Part shown: piece by piece, positions 8,117-16,758 of the stretch
Numbering within the stretch: position 1 is the first letter of the stretch
How the letters are laid out: every line of letters starts with the position of its first letter
Assembly (NCBI RefSeq): GCF_016863255.1
Contig: NZ_BOON01000051.1
Coordinates: 1-64,000, forward strand
DNA from: Planosporangium mesophilum
GTDB taxonomy: Bacteria; Actinomycetota; Actinomycetes; Mycobacteriales; Micromonosporaceae
Direction: 5' to 3'
Length of the DNA: 64,000 bases
Position numbers and translations under genes: made by a program
The notes under the pieces: model-generated
Databases searched by the model: none
Seen by the model: the letters and a program-made list of their open reading frames with translations, nothing else
Told to the model about the DNA's origin: nothing

Positions 8117-9577
8117 CTAGAACACCTCCGCCAGACCGGCTTCCTGCAACGGGTGCGCGCCCTTGTGGCGGCCGGGTACCTCGCCGCACAGCCGCGGCGT
8201 CGGGAAGACCTTGCCCGGGTTGGACAGCCCGCGCGGGTCGAACGCGCACCGGACGAGCTGCATCGTGTCGAGGTCGTCGTCGGAGTACATGCGCGGCATG
8301 TACTTGGCCTTGTCCATCCCGACGCCGTGCTCCCCGGTGATCGAGCCGCCATGGGAGATGCACAGGTCGAGGATGGCCCCGGAGACCTCCTCGGCCCGCT
8401 CGGCCTCGCCGTCGACCGAGTCGTCGAAGAGCACCAGCGGGTGCAGGTTGCCGTCGCCGGCGTGGAAGACGTTGGCGACCCGTACCCCGCGCTCGGCCGC
8501 GATCTCCCCGATGCGGTGCAGCACCTCGGGCAGGGCGGTACGCGGGATCACGCCGTCCTGGACGATGTAGTCGGGGCTGATCCGGCCCACCGCGGCGAAC
8601 GCCGACTTGCGGCCCTTCCAGAACAGCGCCCGCTCGGCGTCGTCGGCCGCGATGCGGATCTCGAAGGCGCCGTTGTCCCGGCAGAACCGCTCCACGTGTA
8701 CGAACTGGGCCTCGACCTCGGCGGCCGGCCCGTCGAGCTCGACGATCAACACCGCGCCCGCACCCTGCGGGTAGTCGCAGTGCACGGCCGCCTCGGCCGC
8801 CTCGATCGCGAGCGCGTCCATCATCTCGATCGCGGCGGGCACCACACCCGCGCCGATGATGGCGGAGGTGGCGGCGCCCGCCGCGTCGGTGGACGGGAAC
8901 GCCGCGAGCAGGGTGCGTACCGACTCGGGCAGCCGCACCAGCCGTACCGTCACCTCGGTGGCGATGCCGAGCGTGCCCTCGGAGCCGACGAACGCGCCGA
9001 GCAGGTCGTAGCCGGGGGCGTCCGGGGCCCGCCCGCCGAGGTGTACCAGGTCCCCGTCCGGCGTGACGATCTCGACCCCGGTGACGTGGTTGGTGGTGAA
9101 CCCGTACTTGAGGCAGTGCGCGCCGCCGGAGTTCTCCGCGACGTTCCCGCCGATGGAGCAGATCTGCTGGCTGGACGGGTCGGGCGCGTAGTAGTACCCG
9201 CGCGGGCTGGCCGCCCGGGTGACGTGCAGATTGATCACGCCGGGCTGTACGACGGCGCGTTCGTCCTGCGGCGCGATCTCCACGATCTGCCGCATCTGCG
9301 AGGTGACGATGAGGACCCCGTCGGCGCGGGGCAGGGCACCGCCGGACAGGCCGGTACCCGAGCCCCGCGCCACGAAGGGAACGCCGGCCTCGACGCACGC
9401 CTTCACCGCCGTGGCGCACTCGGCAGCCGTGTGTGGGAAGACGACGAGCGCCGGGATGACCTTGTAGTGGGCCAGCCCGTCACACTCGTACGTGCGCAGC
9501 TCCTGTCGGTCGCTGATCACCCGCTCGTCTCCGAGCACGGTCCGCAGCGTGGCTGCGAGGGCGTCGATGGTTGTCAT
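8117..9577 (-). CDS. glcD: Glycolate oxidase catalytic flavoprotein GlcD
   Basis: A 486-residue FAD-linked oxidase: an FAD_binding_4 (PCMH) half followed by the FAD-oxidase C domain. Diagnostic stretches are RGSGTGLSGGALP, PDPSSQQICSIGGNVAENSG, LLGAFVGSEGTLGI, and near the C-terminus NVFHAGDGNLHPL and GGSITGEHGVG. The family oxidises glycolate to glyoxylate, or D-lactate to pyruvate. The ATG at 9577 is in the right place; upstream codons would run back towards the aceB stop at 9606. With malate synthase immediately upstream, glyoxylate is the expected product. Confidence 0.9.
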   Translation of the reverse strand: MTTIDALAATLRTVLGDERVISDRQELRTYECDGLAHYKVIPALVVFPHTAAECATAVKACVEAGVPFVARGSGTGLSGGALPRADGVLIVTSQMRQIVEIAPQDERAVVQPGVINLHVTRAASPRGYYYAPDPSSQQICSIGGNVAENSGGAHCLKYGFTTNHVTGVEIVTPDGDLVHLGGRAPDAPGYDLLGAFVGSEGTLGIATEVTVRLVRLPESVRTLLAAFPSTDAAGAATSAIIGAGVVPAAIEMMDALAIEAAEAAVHCDYPQGAGAVLIVELDGPAAEVEAQFVHVERFCRDNGAFEIRIAADDAERALFWKGRKSAFAAVGRISPDYIVQDGVIPRTALPEVLHRIGEIAAERGVRVANVFHAGDGNLHPLVLFDDSVDGEAERAEEVSGAILDLCISHGGSITGEHGVGMDKAKYMPRMYSDDDLDTMQLVRCAFDPRGLSNPGKVFPTPRLCGEVPGRHKGAHPLQEAGLAEVF

Positions 9578-9605
9578 GGCCAGCTCCGTCACATCAGGGT
9601 GGGTG

Positions 9606-11189
9606 TCACGGCATCCGCTCGTACGCGGGCAGCGTGAGGAACTCGGCGAAGTCGTCGGCGACCGCGACCTCCATGAACAGCGACCTGGCCTCGGCGTAGG
9701 CGGCCGGGTCACCACCGAGCTTGGCGATCTCCTCGTCGGCGATCCGGTCGACCAGCTCGCGGGTGACCTTCTCCCCGCTGTCGGCGAGGGTCACGTCGTT
9801 GTGCAGCCACTGCCACACCTGCGACCGGGAGATCTCGGCGGTCGCCGCGTCCTCCATCATGTTGAAGATCGCGACGGCGCCGGAGCCTCGCAGCCAGGCC
9901 GCGAGGTACTGGATGCCGACGCTGACCGCGTTGCGCAGCCCCACCTCGGTCATCTCACCGGGGGTGTCCTTGACGTCGAGCAGCTGTGCGGCGGTCACCG
10001 AGACCTCGTCGCGGGTCTTGTCACGCTGGTTGGGCCGGTCGCCCAGCACGCCGTCGAAGACCTCCCGGCACACCGGAACCAGGTCCGGGTGGGCCACCCA
10101 GGAGCCGTCGAAGCCGTCACCCGCCTCGCGGGTCTTGTCGGCGCGCACCTTCTCCAGGGCGGCCGCGTTGACCTCGGCGTCGCGCCGGCTCGGGATGAAC
10201 GCGGCCATGCCGCCGATCGCGTGCGCGCCGCGCTTGTGGCACGTACGCACCAGCAGTTCGGTGTAGGCCCGCATGAACGGGGCGGTCATCGTCACCGAGT
10301 TGCGGTCGGGCAGCAGGAAGTCCTTGCCCCGGGTCCGGAACTTCTTGATGGCGCTGAAGATGTAGTCCCAGCGGCCCGCGTTGAGGCCGGCCGAGTGCTC
10401 GCGCAGCTCGTACAGGATCTCTTCCATCTCGAACGCCGCCGGGTACGTCTCGACCAGCACCGTCGCGCGGATCGTACCGCGCGGGACGCCGAGGCGGTCC
10501 TGCGCCAGGACGAAGACGTCGTTCCACAGGCGGGCCTCGAGGTGGCTCTCCATCTTCGGCAGGTAGAAGTACGGGCCGGAGCCGCGCTCGAGCTGGCGCT
10601 TGGCGCAGTGGAAGAAGTAGAGCCCGAAGTCGACCAGGCTGCCGGACATCCGCTCGCCGTCGACCAGGATGTGCTTCTCGGTCAGGTGCCAGCCGCGGGG
10701 GCGGACCACGATCGTCGCCAGTTCGCCCTCGTTGAGGGTGTAGCTCTTGCCCTCCGGCGAGGTGAACGACAGCGTCCGGTCGATGGCGTCACGCAGGTTC
10801 AGCTGACCCTGGATGACGTTCTCCCACAGCGGAGTGTTGGCGTCCTCGTGGTCGGCCAGCCAGACCTTGGCGCCGGAGTTCAACGCGTTGATCGTCATCT
10901 TGGCGTCGGTGGGGCCGGTGATCTCGACGCGGCGGTCCTCCAGGCCGGGGGCGGGGTCGGCGACCCGCCAGTCGCCCTCGCGGACGTTCTTGGTCTCCTC
11001 GAGGAAGTCGAGCGTGCCGCCGGCGGCCAGCTCGGCCTGCCGGGCGGCGCGCCGGTCGAGCAGTTCGCGGCGGCGGGCGTCGAAGGTCCGGTGCAGCTCG
11101 GCAAGGAAGCTCAGTGCCTCGGGCGTGAGCACCTCGTCGAAGCGCTCGCGCATCGGCCCGGTGACCTCGACGCCGGCTGGGTTGCTCAT
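9606..11189 (-). CDS. aceB: Malate synthase A
   Basis: A 527-residue malate synthase of the A type, condensing glyoxylate with acetyl-CoA to malate. Recognisable blocks are [33 protein letters not shown], the family signature [25 protein letters not shown], and [14 protein letters not shown]. It opens the operon: AGGAGCACGTA precedes ATG 11189. No isocitrate lyase gene is nearby; the downstream genes are glcDEF and a permease, so glyoxylate from glycolate rather than from isocitrate is the likely supply. E. coli pairs glcDEF with the G-type enzyme GlcB, whereas here an A-type enzyme fills the slot. Confidence 0.93.
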   Translation of the reverse strand: MSNPAGVEVTGPMRERFDEVLTPEALSFLAELHRTFDARRRELLDRRAARQAELAAGGTLDFLEETKNVREGDWRVADPAPGLEDRRVEITGPTDAKMTINALNSGAKVWLADHEDANTPLWENVIQGQLNLRDAIDRTLSFTSPEGKSYTLNEGELATIVVRPRGWHLTEKHILVDGERMSGSLVDFGLYFFHCAKRQLERGSGPYFYLPKMESHLEARLWNDVFVLAQDRLGVPRGTIRATVLVETYPAAFEMEEILYELREHSAGLNAGRWDYIFSAIKKFRTRGKDFLLPDRNSVTMTAPFMRAYTELLVRTCHKRGAHAIGGMAAFIPSRRDAEVNAAALEKVRADKTREAGDGFDGSWVAHPDLVPVCREVFDGVLGDRPNQRDKTRDEVSVTAAQLLDVKDTPGEMTEVGLRNAVSVGIQYLAAWLRGSGAVAIFNMMEDAATAEISRSQVWQWLHNDVTLADSGEKVTRELVDRIADEEIAKLGGDPAAYAEARSLFMEVAVADDFAEFLTLPAYERMP

Positions 11190-11208
11190 TACGTGCTCCT
11201 AACGATGA

Positions 11209-11238
11209 GATTTTCCGTCATCCGGACATCCATTTTCG
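11209..11238 (-). promoter_or_regulatory. Candidate control region of the aceB-glcDEF-glcA operon
   Basis: An unusually AT-rich patch for this genome lies 20-50 bases upstream of aceB. Two TTTTC boxes (at 11211 and 11233 on the plus strand) are 22 bases apart and flank a central near-palindrome, ATCCGGACAT. It is a plausible operator/promoter patch. No -35/-10 pair stands out and no regulator gene adjoins. Confidence 0.3.
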
Positions 11239-11493
11239 CTTAGCGGTAAAGGCTAGGCGTTTCCGGTGGACGAGAAAAGAGGCAACTTGATCACGGTTTG
11301 GCCGGTGGCCGGCGTACGGGCGCCGGGCGTATACGAACGGTCACCTCGTCGCTGCGGACGATCACCCCGTCCGTGCGTTCAGGCCCCGTCGCGGGCGGGT
11401 CGACTCCTCGACCTGCCCCCGGCGGGGCCTGTGTTTGTGCAATTGGCGGGTTCTCCGCGTACTACCAGTCCCGGGTACTACCAGTCCCGGGTA
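11239..11493. other. Gap between aceB and the small membrane protein gene
   Basis: No gene is supported here. The stretch holds a small GC hairpin (GCCCCCGGCGGGGC near 11415-11428, followed by TGTGTTT on the plus strand) and ends in the 16-bp tandem repeat described separately. Confidence 0.4.
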
Positions 11494-11500
11494 CTACCAG
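11461..11500. repeat. 16-bp tandem repeat at the end of the small membrane protein gene
   Basis: ACTACCAGTCCCGGGT occurs twice in perfect tandem (11461-11476, 11477-11492), followed by ACTACCAG. The third, partial unit contains the stop codon of the 51-residue gene (TAG on the minus strand), so the repeat duplicates that gene's last codons plus stop into its 3' flank. Confidence 0.9.
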
Positions 11501-11649
11501 TAATGCTTCCTGCCACCCACCGGGCGGCCGACCGATCCCATGACGAACAGGACGGCTCCGATGACCAGCAGGATGACGCCGATCGTCCACAAGATCGAGA
11601 TCTTGAGGAACAGGCCCAGCAGAAGGAGGATCACTCCCAAGACCAACAT
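11494..11649 (-). CDS. Small two-helix membrane protein, DUF6131-like
   Basis: A 51-residue protein beginning MLVLGVILLLLGLFL and ending GGRKHYW. Residues 2-15 and 19-38 are hydrophobic (second helix ILWTIGVILLVIGAVLFVMG), followed by a short basic tail RPVGGRK. This fits the short actinobacterial DUF6131-type membrane proteins (LWTIG.ILLVIGAVL..LG..GR.VGGR.HYW pattern) recalled from the family; no function is established. ATG 11649 is the only sensible start. A stress-sigma-like promoter lies about 50 bases upstream. The tandem repeat at its stop codon is odd. Confidence 0.8.
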   Translation of the reverse strand: MLVLGVILLLLGLFLKISILWTIGVILLVIGAVLFVMGSVGRPVGGRKHYW

Positions 11650-11696
11650 GGCTGACTCCGCTCTCGAGTGGGGGTACTGCCCGAGTAGCCCCGCTC

Positions 11697-11722
11697 ATAC
11701 CCGGCCCGGTTGGAGATCAACC
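11697..11722 (-). promoter_or_regulatory. SigB-like promoter for the small membrane protein gene
   Basis: On the minus strand GGTT (11722-11719) is followed after 16 bases by GGGTAT (11702-11697). This fits the actinobacterial stress sigma factor pattern GNNT-N14-16-GGGTA(C/T). It would start transcription about 40 bases ahead of the ATG at 11649. Confidence 0.4.
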
Positions 11723-11940
11723 GTCCACCCCCGTGGCCACCCTGGCGGGTGACGAACTGCCGGGTGATGCGAAGTGTTCTGCCGCTCGGGCGAGCGCCCC
11801 TGGTTGCCGGCGGGACGCCCCCGAAAGGACGCGTCTATCCCTACGATGATCGCACCGGTGGCGTCGTTCAAGCGCAACGGGGGAGAAGGTTCCGGCTGCG
11901 GAAGAACCGACAAACCGGCGCCGCAGGGCGTTCCCATGCG
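11723..11940. other. Intergenic stretch, nothing recognised
   Basis: It lies between the SigB-like promoter and the stop of the MatB-like gene. Open frames exist on both strands, but they are composition shadows without a ribosome site or recognisable product. Confidence 0.4.
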
Positions 11941-13326
11941 TCAGGAACCGGTGAGCAGTCCCTTCTGGACCTTCCCCATGGCGTTGCGGGGCAGCGCGTC
12001 GACGAGGTGGACCCGGCGCGGCCGCTTGTGCCACGACAGCCCGGTGGCGACGAACTCGATCAGCGCGTCGGCGCTCACCCCGTCCGCGACGACGTAGGCG
12101 ACGATCTCCTGGCCCAGGTCGGCATGGGGCACGCCGACGACCGCCGCCTCGCGGACGGCCGGGTGCGACAGGAGGTGGTTCTCCACCTCGCCGGCGCCGA
12201 CCCGGTACCCGCCGCTCTTGATCAGATCGGTACTGGCGCGCCCCACGATGCGGTGGTTGCCGTCGGCGTCGACGGCGGCGATGTCGCCGGTCCGGAACCA
12301 GCCGTCGGAGGTGAACGCGGCGGCGGTGGCGTCGGGCCGATTGAGGTAGCCGTCGAACAGGGTCGCTCCGCGCACCTGGAGGTCGCCGATCGCACTGCCG
12401 TCGTGGGGGACCGGCTGCCCGTCCTCGCCGACCAGTCGGGTCTCCACCCCGGTGATCGGCCACCCGACATGCCCGGGGCGGCGCTCCCCGTCCGCCCTGG
12501 CGGCGACGGTGATCAGGGTTTCGGTCATCCCGTACCGCTCGACCGGGCGCTGGCCGGTCAGGGCGTGCAGGCGCTCGAAGACGGGTACCGGCAGCGGCGC
12601 GCTGCCCGACACCAGCAGCCGGGCGCCGGCCAGGGCCTGCGCGGCGGACGGCTCGGCGCAGACGCGCGACCACACCGTGGGTACACCGAAGTACAGGCTG
12701 CCGCCGGCAGCCGCGTACCGGTCGGGCCGGGGCTTGCCGGTGTGCACCAGGCGGCACCCGACGCGGAGCGCGCCGAGTACCCCCAGCACCAGGCCGTGCA
12801 CGTGGTACAGCGGAAGCCCGTGGACCAGGACGTCGTCCGGGCTCCACTGCCACGCCTCGGCGAGGCCGTCCAGGCCGGCGGCGACGGCGTCCCGGCTGAG
12901 CACGACGCCCTTGGGCGGGCCGGTGGTGCCGCTGGTGTAGAGGATCAGCGCCGGCTCGCCGCCCGGCGGTTCGGGGAATGCGGAGGCGTCACCCGCCAGC
13001 CGATCGTCGAGGTCGCGGGGGAGCAGCAGGGTCGCGCCGGAGTCGGCCAGGATGTGGTCGCGCTCGGCGGGTCCGGAGTCGGGCGGTACCGGTACCGCGG
13101 GCACGCCGGCGAGCAGGCAGCCGGCGATGGCGGCGACGGTCTCCAGGGTCGGGGTGGCGTCCACGGCGACGGCGGGTGCGCCGGCGACCCGGGCCGCGAC
13201 GCCGGCCGCCGTCCGGGACAGTTCCTCCCACGACATCTGCCGGTCGTCGACGCGGACCGCGTCCGGGTGGTCGGGCAGCGCCCCCGACAGGGCTGACAGT
13301 CCGGACAGGGCTGGTAATAGCGCCAT
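11941..13326 (-). CDS. MatB-like malonyl/acyl-CoA synthetase
   Basis: A 461-residue AMP-forming acyl-CoA ligase. The P-loop is YTSGTTGPPKG; GLPLYHVHGLVLGVLGAL, ERYGMTETL, DGWFRTGD and STDLIKSGGYRVGAGEVE follow, and the catalytic lysine motif is PRNAMGKVQKG at the C-terminus. The HVHGLVLG stretch and the short length match streptomycete MatB, which makes malonyl- or methylmalonyl-CoA from the free diacid. The substrate here is inferred. ATG 13326 has GGAGGG upstream; the frame continues 17 codons further but without a better ribosome site. It has no operon partner. Four 18-bp repeats lie about 100-170 bases upstream. Confidence 0.8.
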   Translation of the reverse strand: MALLPALSGLSALSGALPDHPDAVRVDDRQMSWEELSRTAAGVAARVAGAPAVAVDATPTLETVAAIAGCLLAGVPAVPVPPDSGPAERDHILADSGATLLLPRDLDDRLAGDASAFPEPPGGEPALILYTSGTTGPPKGVVLSRDAVAAGLDGLAEAWQWSPDDVLVHGLPLYHVHGLVLGVLGALRVGCRLVHTGKPRPDRYAAAGGSLYFGVPTVWSRVCAEPSAAQALAGARLLVSGSAPLPVPVFERLHALTGQRPVERYGMTETLITVAARADGERRPGHVGWPITGVETRLVGEDGQPVPHDGSAIGDLQVRGATLFDGYLNRPDATAAAFTSDGWFRTGDIAAVDADGNHRIVGRASTDLIKSGGYRVGAGEVENHLLSHPAVREAAVVGVPHADLGQEIVAYVVADGVSADALIEFVATGLSWHKRPRRVHLVDALPRNAMGKVQKGLLTGS

Positions 13327-13424
13327 CGTGGTCCCTCCGGTTCCGCCGGCCCGATCGCCTTCTGTAGGCCCGATCATCGCAGGCGCAGCGTGGCGCCGTG
13401 CTCGCGGTCATCGATCTCGCGTGG

Positions 13425-13496
13425 CGTCGTGCCCGATCACAACGTCGTGCCCGATCACAACGTCGTGCCCGATCACAACGTCGTGCCCGATCACGA
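13425..13496. repeat. Four-copy 18-bp tandem repeat upstream of the MatB-like gene and cvnA
   Basis: CGTCGTGCCCGATCACAA is repeated head to tail at 13425, 13443 and 13461, with a fourth copy (ending CACGA) at 13479. The spacing is exactly 18 bases. The array lies in the 515-base divergent gap between the MatB-like gene and the conservon, so it could be an iteron-like set of regulator sites or simple expansion. Confidence 0.9.
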
Positions 13497-13560
13497 CCCG
13501 GCTCGATCATGACCCGGCCCGAACGGGACCACTGCCGATCTGTGCATCGGTGACCCGTCG

Positions 13561-13617
13561 TTCGTGAAAATGGTTCACGGAATCCCTTGTGCCGGCCGGG
13601 TCGGTGCGCTCTAGAAT
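13561..13617 (+). promoter_or_regulatory. Candidate operator and promoter ahead of the conservon
   Basis: An inverted repeat, TTCGTGAA at 13561-13568 facing TTCACGGAA at 13574-13582, precedes a possible promoter with TTGTGC (13587-13592) and TAGAAT (13612-13617). The 19-base spacer is on the long side. It lies about 225 bases upstream of cvnA, with no gene in between. Confidence 0.35.
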
Positions 13618-13841
13618 CACGCGTCGCGTGTGGACGGCGGACCACGCGCGGGTCTTGTTCCATGGGTCTCCACTCCGTCGCATACGTAACCACCCATGCT
13701 GATCCGGCCGATACCCCCACCCGGCCGGCGGGGAGGTGCAGTGCGAGAAACGGTGCTCCCACCTGCGTGGATGCGGCCACCGGCGAACGGTATGGATGGC
13801 GCGTGCCGCCTGGAGCGGCCGGCGCCGGGGCGCGGTGACCG

Positions 13842-16343
13842 ATGATCAGGCATCGACGGAGGTTGCTCCGTCGGCGCGGCCTCACGACCGTCGACGCGAC
13901 CGCCCCGGATCCGGTGGCTGCGGATTCCGTACCGGGGCGCCGCGCGCAAACGATCCGCGGCCGGCTGGCCAGGATCCTGACGCTGCCTCTGGTCGCGGTG
14001 GTTGTCCTGCTCGGCGTCGTGGTCGTCGGCGACGTGAGCGACTACCGGACCGCCAGTGCCACCACGGGATCCGTCGACCTGGCACTCTCGGTGCAGGATC
14101 TCGTCCAGGAACTTCAGCATGAACGCGGGCTGACCAGCGGCCTGCTCGGCGGGGACGTCGGATTCCGTGGCGAGATCGAGCCCGCCCGCCGGCTCGTCGA
14201 CGCCCGCCGGCTGGCCGTCATGCGCCTCGCGGACCGGGGCGCCCGCGGCGCCGCCGGGGTCCGGACGGCGCTGCGCCAGCTCGGCGACCTCGCGGGCGTA
14301 CGGGCCGAGGTGGACGCCGGCAAGGCCGGCCGCGACGCCACCTTCCAGTTCTTCACCGACCGCATCGCCGCCCTCAACGGCGTCGACTTCGGCTTCGACC
14401 GCTCTCCGGACCCGACCCTGCGGCGCGGGGTCGCCGCGCTCACCGCGCTCGGCGAGGCGAAGGAGTACACGACGCAGGAGCGGGCGTTCCTCAACGGCGT
14501 CTTCTCGGCGGGCGGCTTCGCCACGGGCGAGTTCGTCCGGTACGCGGGGATGAACGCCGCCCAGCAGGCCGCGTTCGCCGAGTACGCCCGGTACGCCACG
14601 CCGCGCCAGCGGGCCCTGGCCGACGAGGTGCGCGACACCGGCGCGGCCTCCGAGGCGGACTACTTCGAACGGGTGGCCCTGACCAGCGCGGACGGGCGGC
14701 TGCTCCAGATCAACCCGCAGTCGTGGTGGTCGGCGTTGACGACGGTCGTCGACGACACCCGGCAGGTGCAGCAGGCGGCCGGCGCGGACATCCAGAGCCG
14801 GGCCCGCAAGCTGCAGACCGACGCGGCCCGGCGGCTGGGGATCCTGCTCGGCCTCGTCGCGCTGTGCGTGACCGGGGCGATCGGGCTGGTCGTCGCCGCG
14901 TCACGGTCGATCACCCGTCCGCTGGCCGCGCTGGCCCGGGAGGCCGACAGCCTCGCGCTGGTACGCCTGCCCGACGCGGTCGCCCGGGTACAGGCCGGCG
15001 ACCAGGACGAGGGGGGCACGCCGGCGCCGGTACGGGTACCGGCCCGGGCCTCCGCCGAGATCCGGTCGGTGGCGTCCGCGCTCGACCGGGTACAGGCGAC
15101 CGCGTACTCGCTCGCCACCGAGCAGGCGCTGCTGCGGCGTACCACCACCGAGTCGCTGGCCAACCTGGGCCGGCGCAACCAGAACCTGCTCCGGCGGCAG
15201 TTGGGCTTCATCACCCGGCTGGAGCAGGAGGAGGCCGACCCGTCGGCGCTGGCCAACCTCTTCGAGCTCGACCACCTCGCCACCCGGATGCGGCGCAACG
15301 CCGAGAGCCTGCTCGTGCTGGTGGGCGAGTCGACCCCGCGGCGGTGGTCGGTACCGCTGCCGGTGGCCGACGTCATCCGGGCCGCCGTCTCGGAGGTCGA
15401 GGAGTACCGGCGGGTCACGCTCAAGCGCATCGACGAGGCGTACGTGGGCGGCGTCCACGTCAGTGGGCTCGCGCACATGATCGCCGAGCTGGTCGAGAAC
15501 GGGTTGGCGTTCTCCCCGCCGGACGTGGACGTCGAGATCCAGGGCCGGCAACTGCCCGGCAGGTACCTGATCGCGGTGATCGACCAGGGAGTGGGCATGG
15601 AGCCGGAGGAACTGGAGCGGTCCAACGCGCGACTGCGGGGGCAGGAGAGTTTCCTCGCCGCCCCGACCCGCTTCCTCGGCCACTACGTGGTCGGGCACCT
15701 GGCCCGCCAGATGTCCGTCGACGTGCAGCTCGTGTCGTCGCCGGTGACCGGGGTGACCGCGCGGGTGACGCTGCCGGAGAGCGTTCTCGCCCGGCCGACC
15801 GCGATCGAGCCGAGCGACATCGACCCGCCGGCACCGGGCGACGCGCGGCTCTCCGAAGACGGCTGGGCGGAGCGGTTCGCCGCAGACGGCGGGCGGTTCG
15901 CCGCGGACGGCGCGAGGATTGTCGCGGACCGCACCGACGCGCCCGCTCCGGCGCCACGGGTACCGCAGACCACGCAGCGGGCCATCGACGCCCGGCCGAC
16001 CCCGGTCGTCGAGTACATCACCACCGGCACCGTCCCGGCCGGCACCGCAGCGGGCGCCGCCGACCGTACCCGCAACGGGTTGCTGAAGCGGGTCCCGCGC
16101 GGCCGTACCGGTCACGCCTCGCCGGAAGCGACCACTGTGGACCATGCGACCACTGTGGACCAGATGACCACTGTGGACCATGCGACCAGCCCGGACCGGC
16201 GAGCCGACGGCGACCTCACCCCGGCGCAGGTGCGGGCGAGGCTGACCTCACTGCGGGCCGGAGTGCAGCGTGCCGGGGTGCAGCGCGCCGGCAACACCCG
16301 AGCCCAAGCCGTCGATGGTGACAAGGGGACCCATGACCGTTGA
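13842..16343 (+). CDS. cvnA: Conservon sensor histidine kinase CvnA with nitrate/nitrite-sensor type domain
   Basis: An 833-residue membrane sensor. A membrane helix at about residues 44-62 and a second at about 330-352 bracket an extracytoplasmic NIT-type helical sensor domain (LVQELQHERGLTSGLL near its start). A HAMP region follows, then the conservon-type dimerisation segment RRNQNLLRRQLGFITRLEQ with the conserved LDHLATRMRRN, and an ATPase domain with AELVENGLAFSPPD, DQGVGM and GHYVVGHLA. The C-terminal ~190 residues are disordered and include three in-frame 18-base repeats (TTVDHA, TTVDQM, TTVDHA). It should signal to CvnB-D rather than to a classical response regulator, as known for streptomycete conservons. 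The stop overlaps cvnB by 11 bases. Confidence 0.88.
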   Translation: MIRHRRRLLRRRGLTTVDATAPDPVAADSVPGRRAQTIRGRLARILTLPLVAVVVLLGVVVVGDVSDYRTASATTGSVDLALSVQDLVQELQHERGLTSGLLGGDVGFRGEIEPARRLVDARRLAVMRLADRGARGAAGVRTALRQLGDLAGVRAEVDAGKAGRDATFQFFTDRIAALNGVDFGFDRSPDPTLRRGVAALTALGEAKEYTTQERAFLNGVFSAGGFATGEFVRYAGMNAAQQAAFAEYARYATPRQRALADEVRDTGAASEADYFERVALTSADGRLLQINPQSWWSALTTVVDDTRQVQQAAGADIQSRARKLQTDAARRLGILLGLVALCVTGAIGLVVAASRSITRPLAALAREADSLALVRLPDAVARVQAGDQDEGGTPAPVRVPARASAEIRSVASALDRVQATAYSLATEQALLRRTTTESLANLGRRNQNLLRRQLGFITRLEQEEADPSALANLFELDHLATRMRRNAESLLVLVGESTPRRWSVPLPVADVIRAAVSEVEEYRRVTLKRIDEAYVGGVHVSGLAHMIAELVENGLAFSPPDVDVEIQGRQLPGRYLIAVIDQGVGMEPEELERSNARLRGQESFLAAPTRFLGHYVVGHLARQMSVDVQLVSSPVTGVTARVTLPESVLARPTAIEPSDIDPPAPGDARLSEDGWAERFAADGGRFAADGARIVADRTDAPAPAPRVPQTTQRAIDARPTPVVEYITTGTVPAGTAAGAADRTRNGLLKRVPRGRTGHASPEATTVDHATTVDQMTTVDHATSPDRRADGDLTPAQVRARLTSLRAGVQRAGVQRAGNTRAQAVDGDKGTHDR
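16130..16186 (+). repeat. 18-bp coding tandem repeat in the CvnA tail
   Basis: Three 18-base units beginning ACCACTGTGGACCA run in frame and encode TTVDHA, TTVDQM and TTVDHA. They lie in the unstructured C-terminal region. Copy number could vary without breaking the frame. Confidence 0.85.
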
Positions 16344-16758
16344 CCGGCGTACCGACGCGACGCAGCTCAACTGGATGCTGGCGAACTTCGTCAGAGGTAC
16401 CGACGGGGTGCGTGACGCCGTGGCGGTCTCCTCCGACGGCCTGCTGATCGCCGCCTCCGACGGGCTCGACCGCACCGGTGCCGACCACCTGGCCGCGATC
16501 GTGTCCAGCCTCGCCAGCCTCGGCCGCAGCGCCTCGAAGCGGTACGACTTCGACGGGCTGAAGCTTGTCATGATCGAGATGCGGCGCGGCTTCCTGCTGG
16601 TCTCCTCGATCAGCGGTGGTAGCTGCCTGGGCGCCCTGGCGGCGGCCGACTGCGACGTCGGCCTGATCGGTTACGAGATCGCGCTGCTCGCCGACCGGTT
16701 CGGCGACCTTCTGACGCCGGCGCTGATCTCCGAGTCCCGACGGTACCTACCGCGGTGA
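16333..16758 (+). CDS. cvnB: Roadblock/LC7 protein CvnB
   Basis: A 141-residue roadblock/LC7 (MglB-like) protein: LNWMLANFVRGTDGVRDAVAVSSDGLLIAAS, then VMIEMRRGFLLVSSISGGSCLGALA. Members dimerise and act on the small GTPase of the conservon, in the manner of MglB on MglA. ATG 16333 lies inside the end of cvnA (11-base overlap), and the stop overlaps the GTG of cvnC (GTGA), so the genes are translationally coupled. Confidence 0.88.
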   Translation: MTVDRRTDATQLNWMLANFVRGTDGVRDAVAVSSDGLLIAASDGLDRTGADHLAAIVSSLASLGRSASKRYDFDGLKLVMIEMRRGFLLVSSISGGSCLGALAAADCDVGLIGYEIALLADRFGDLLTPALISESRRYLPR

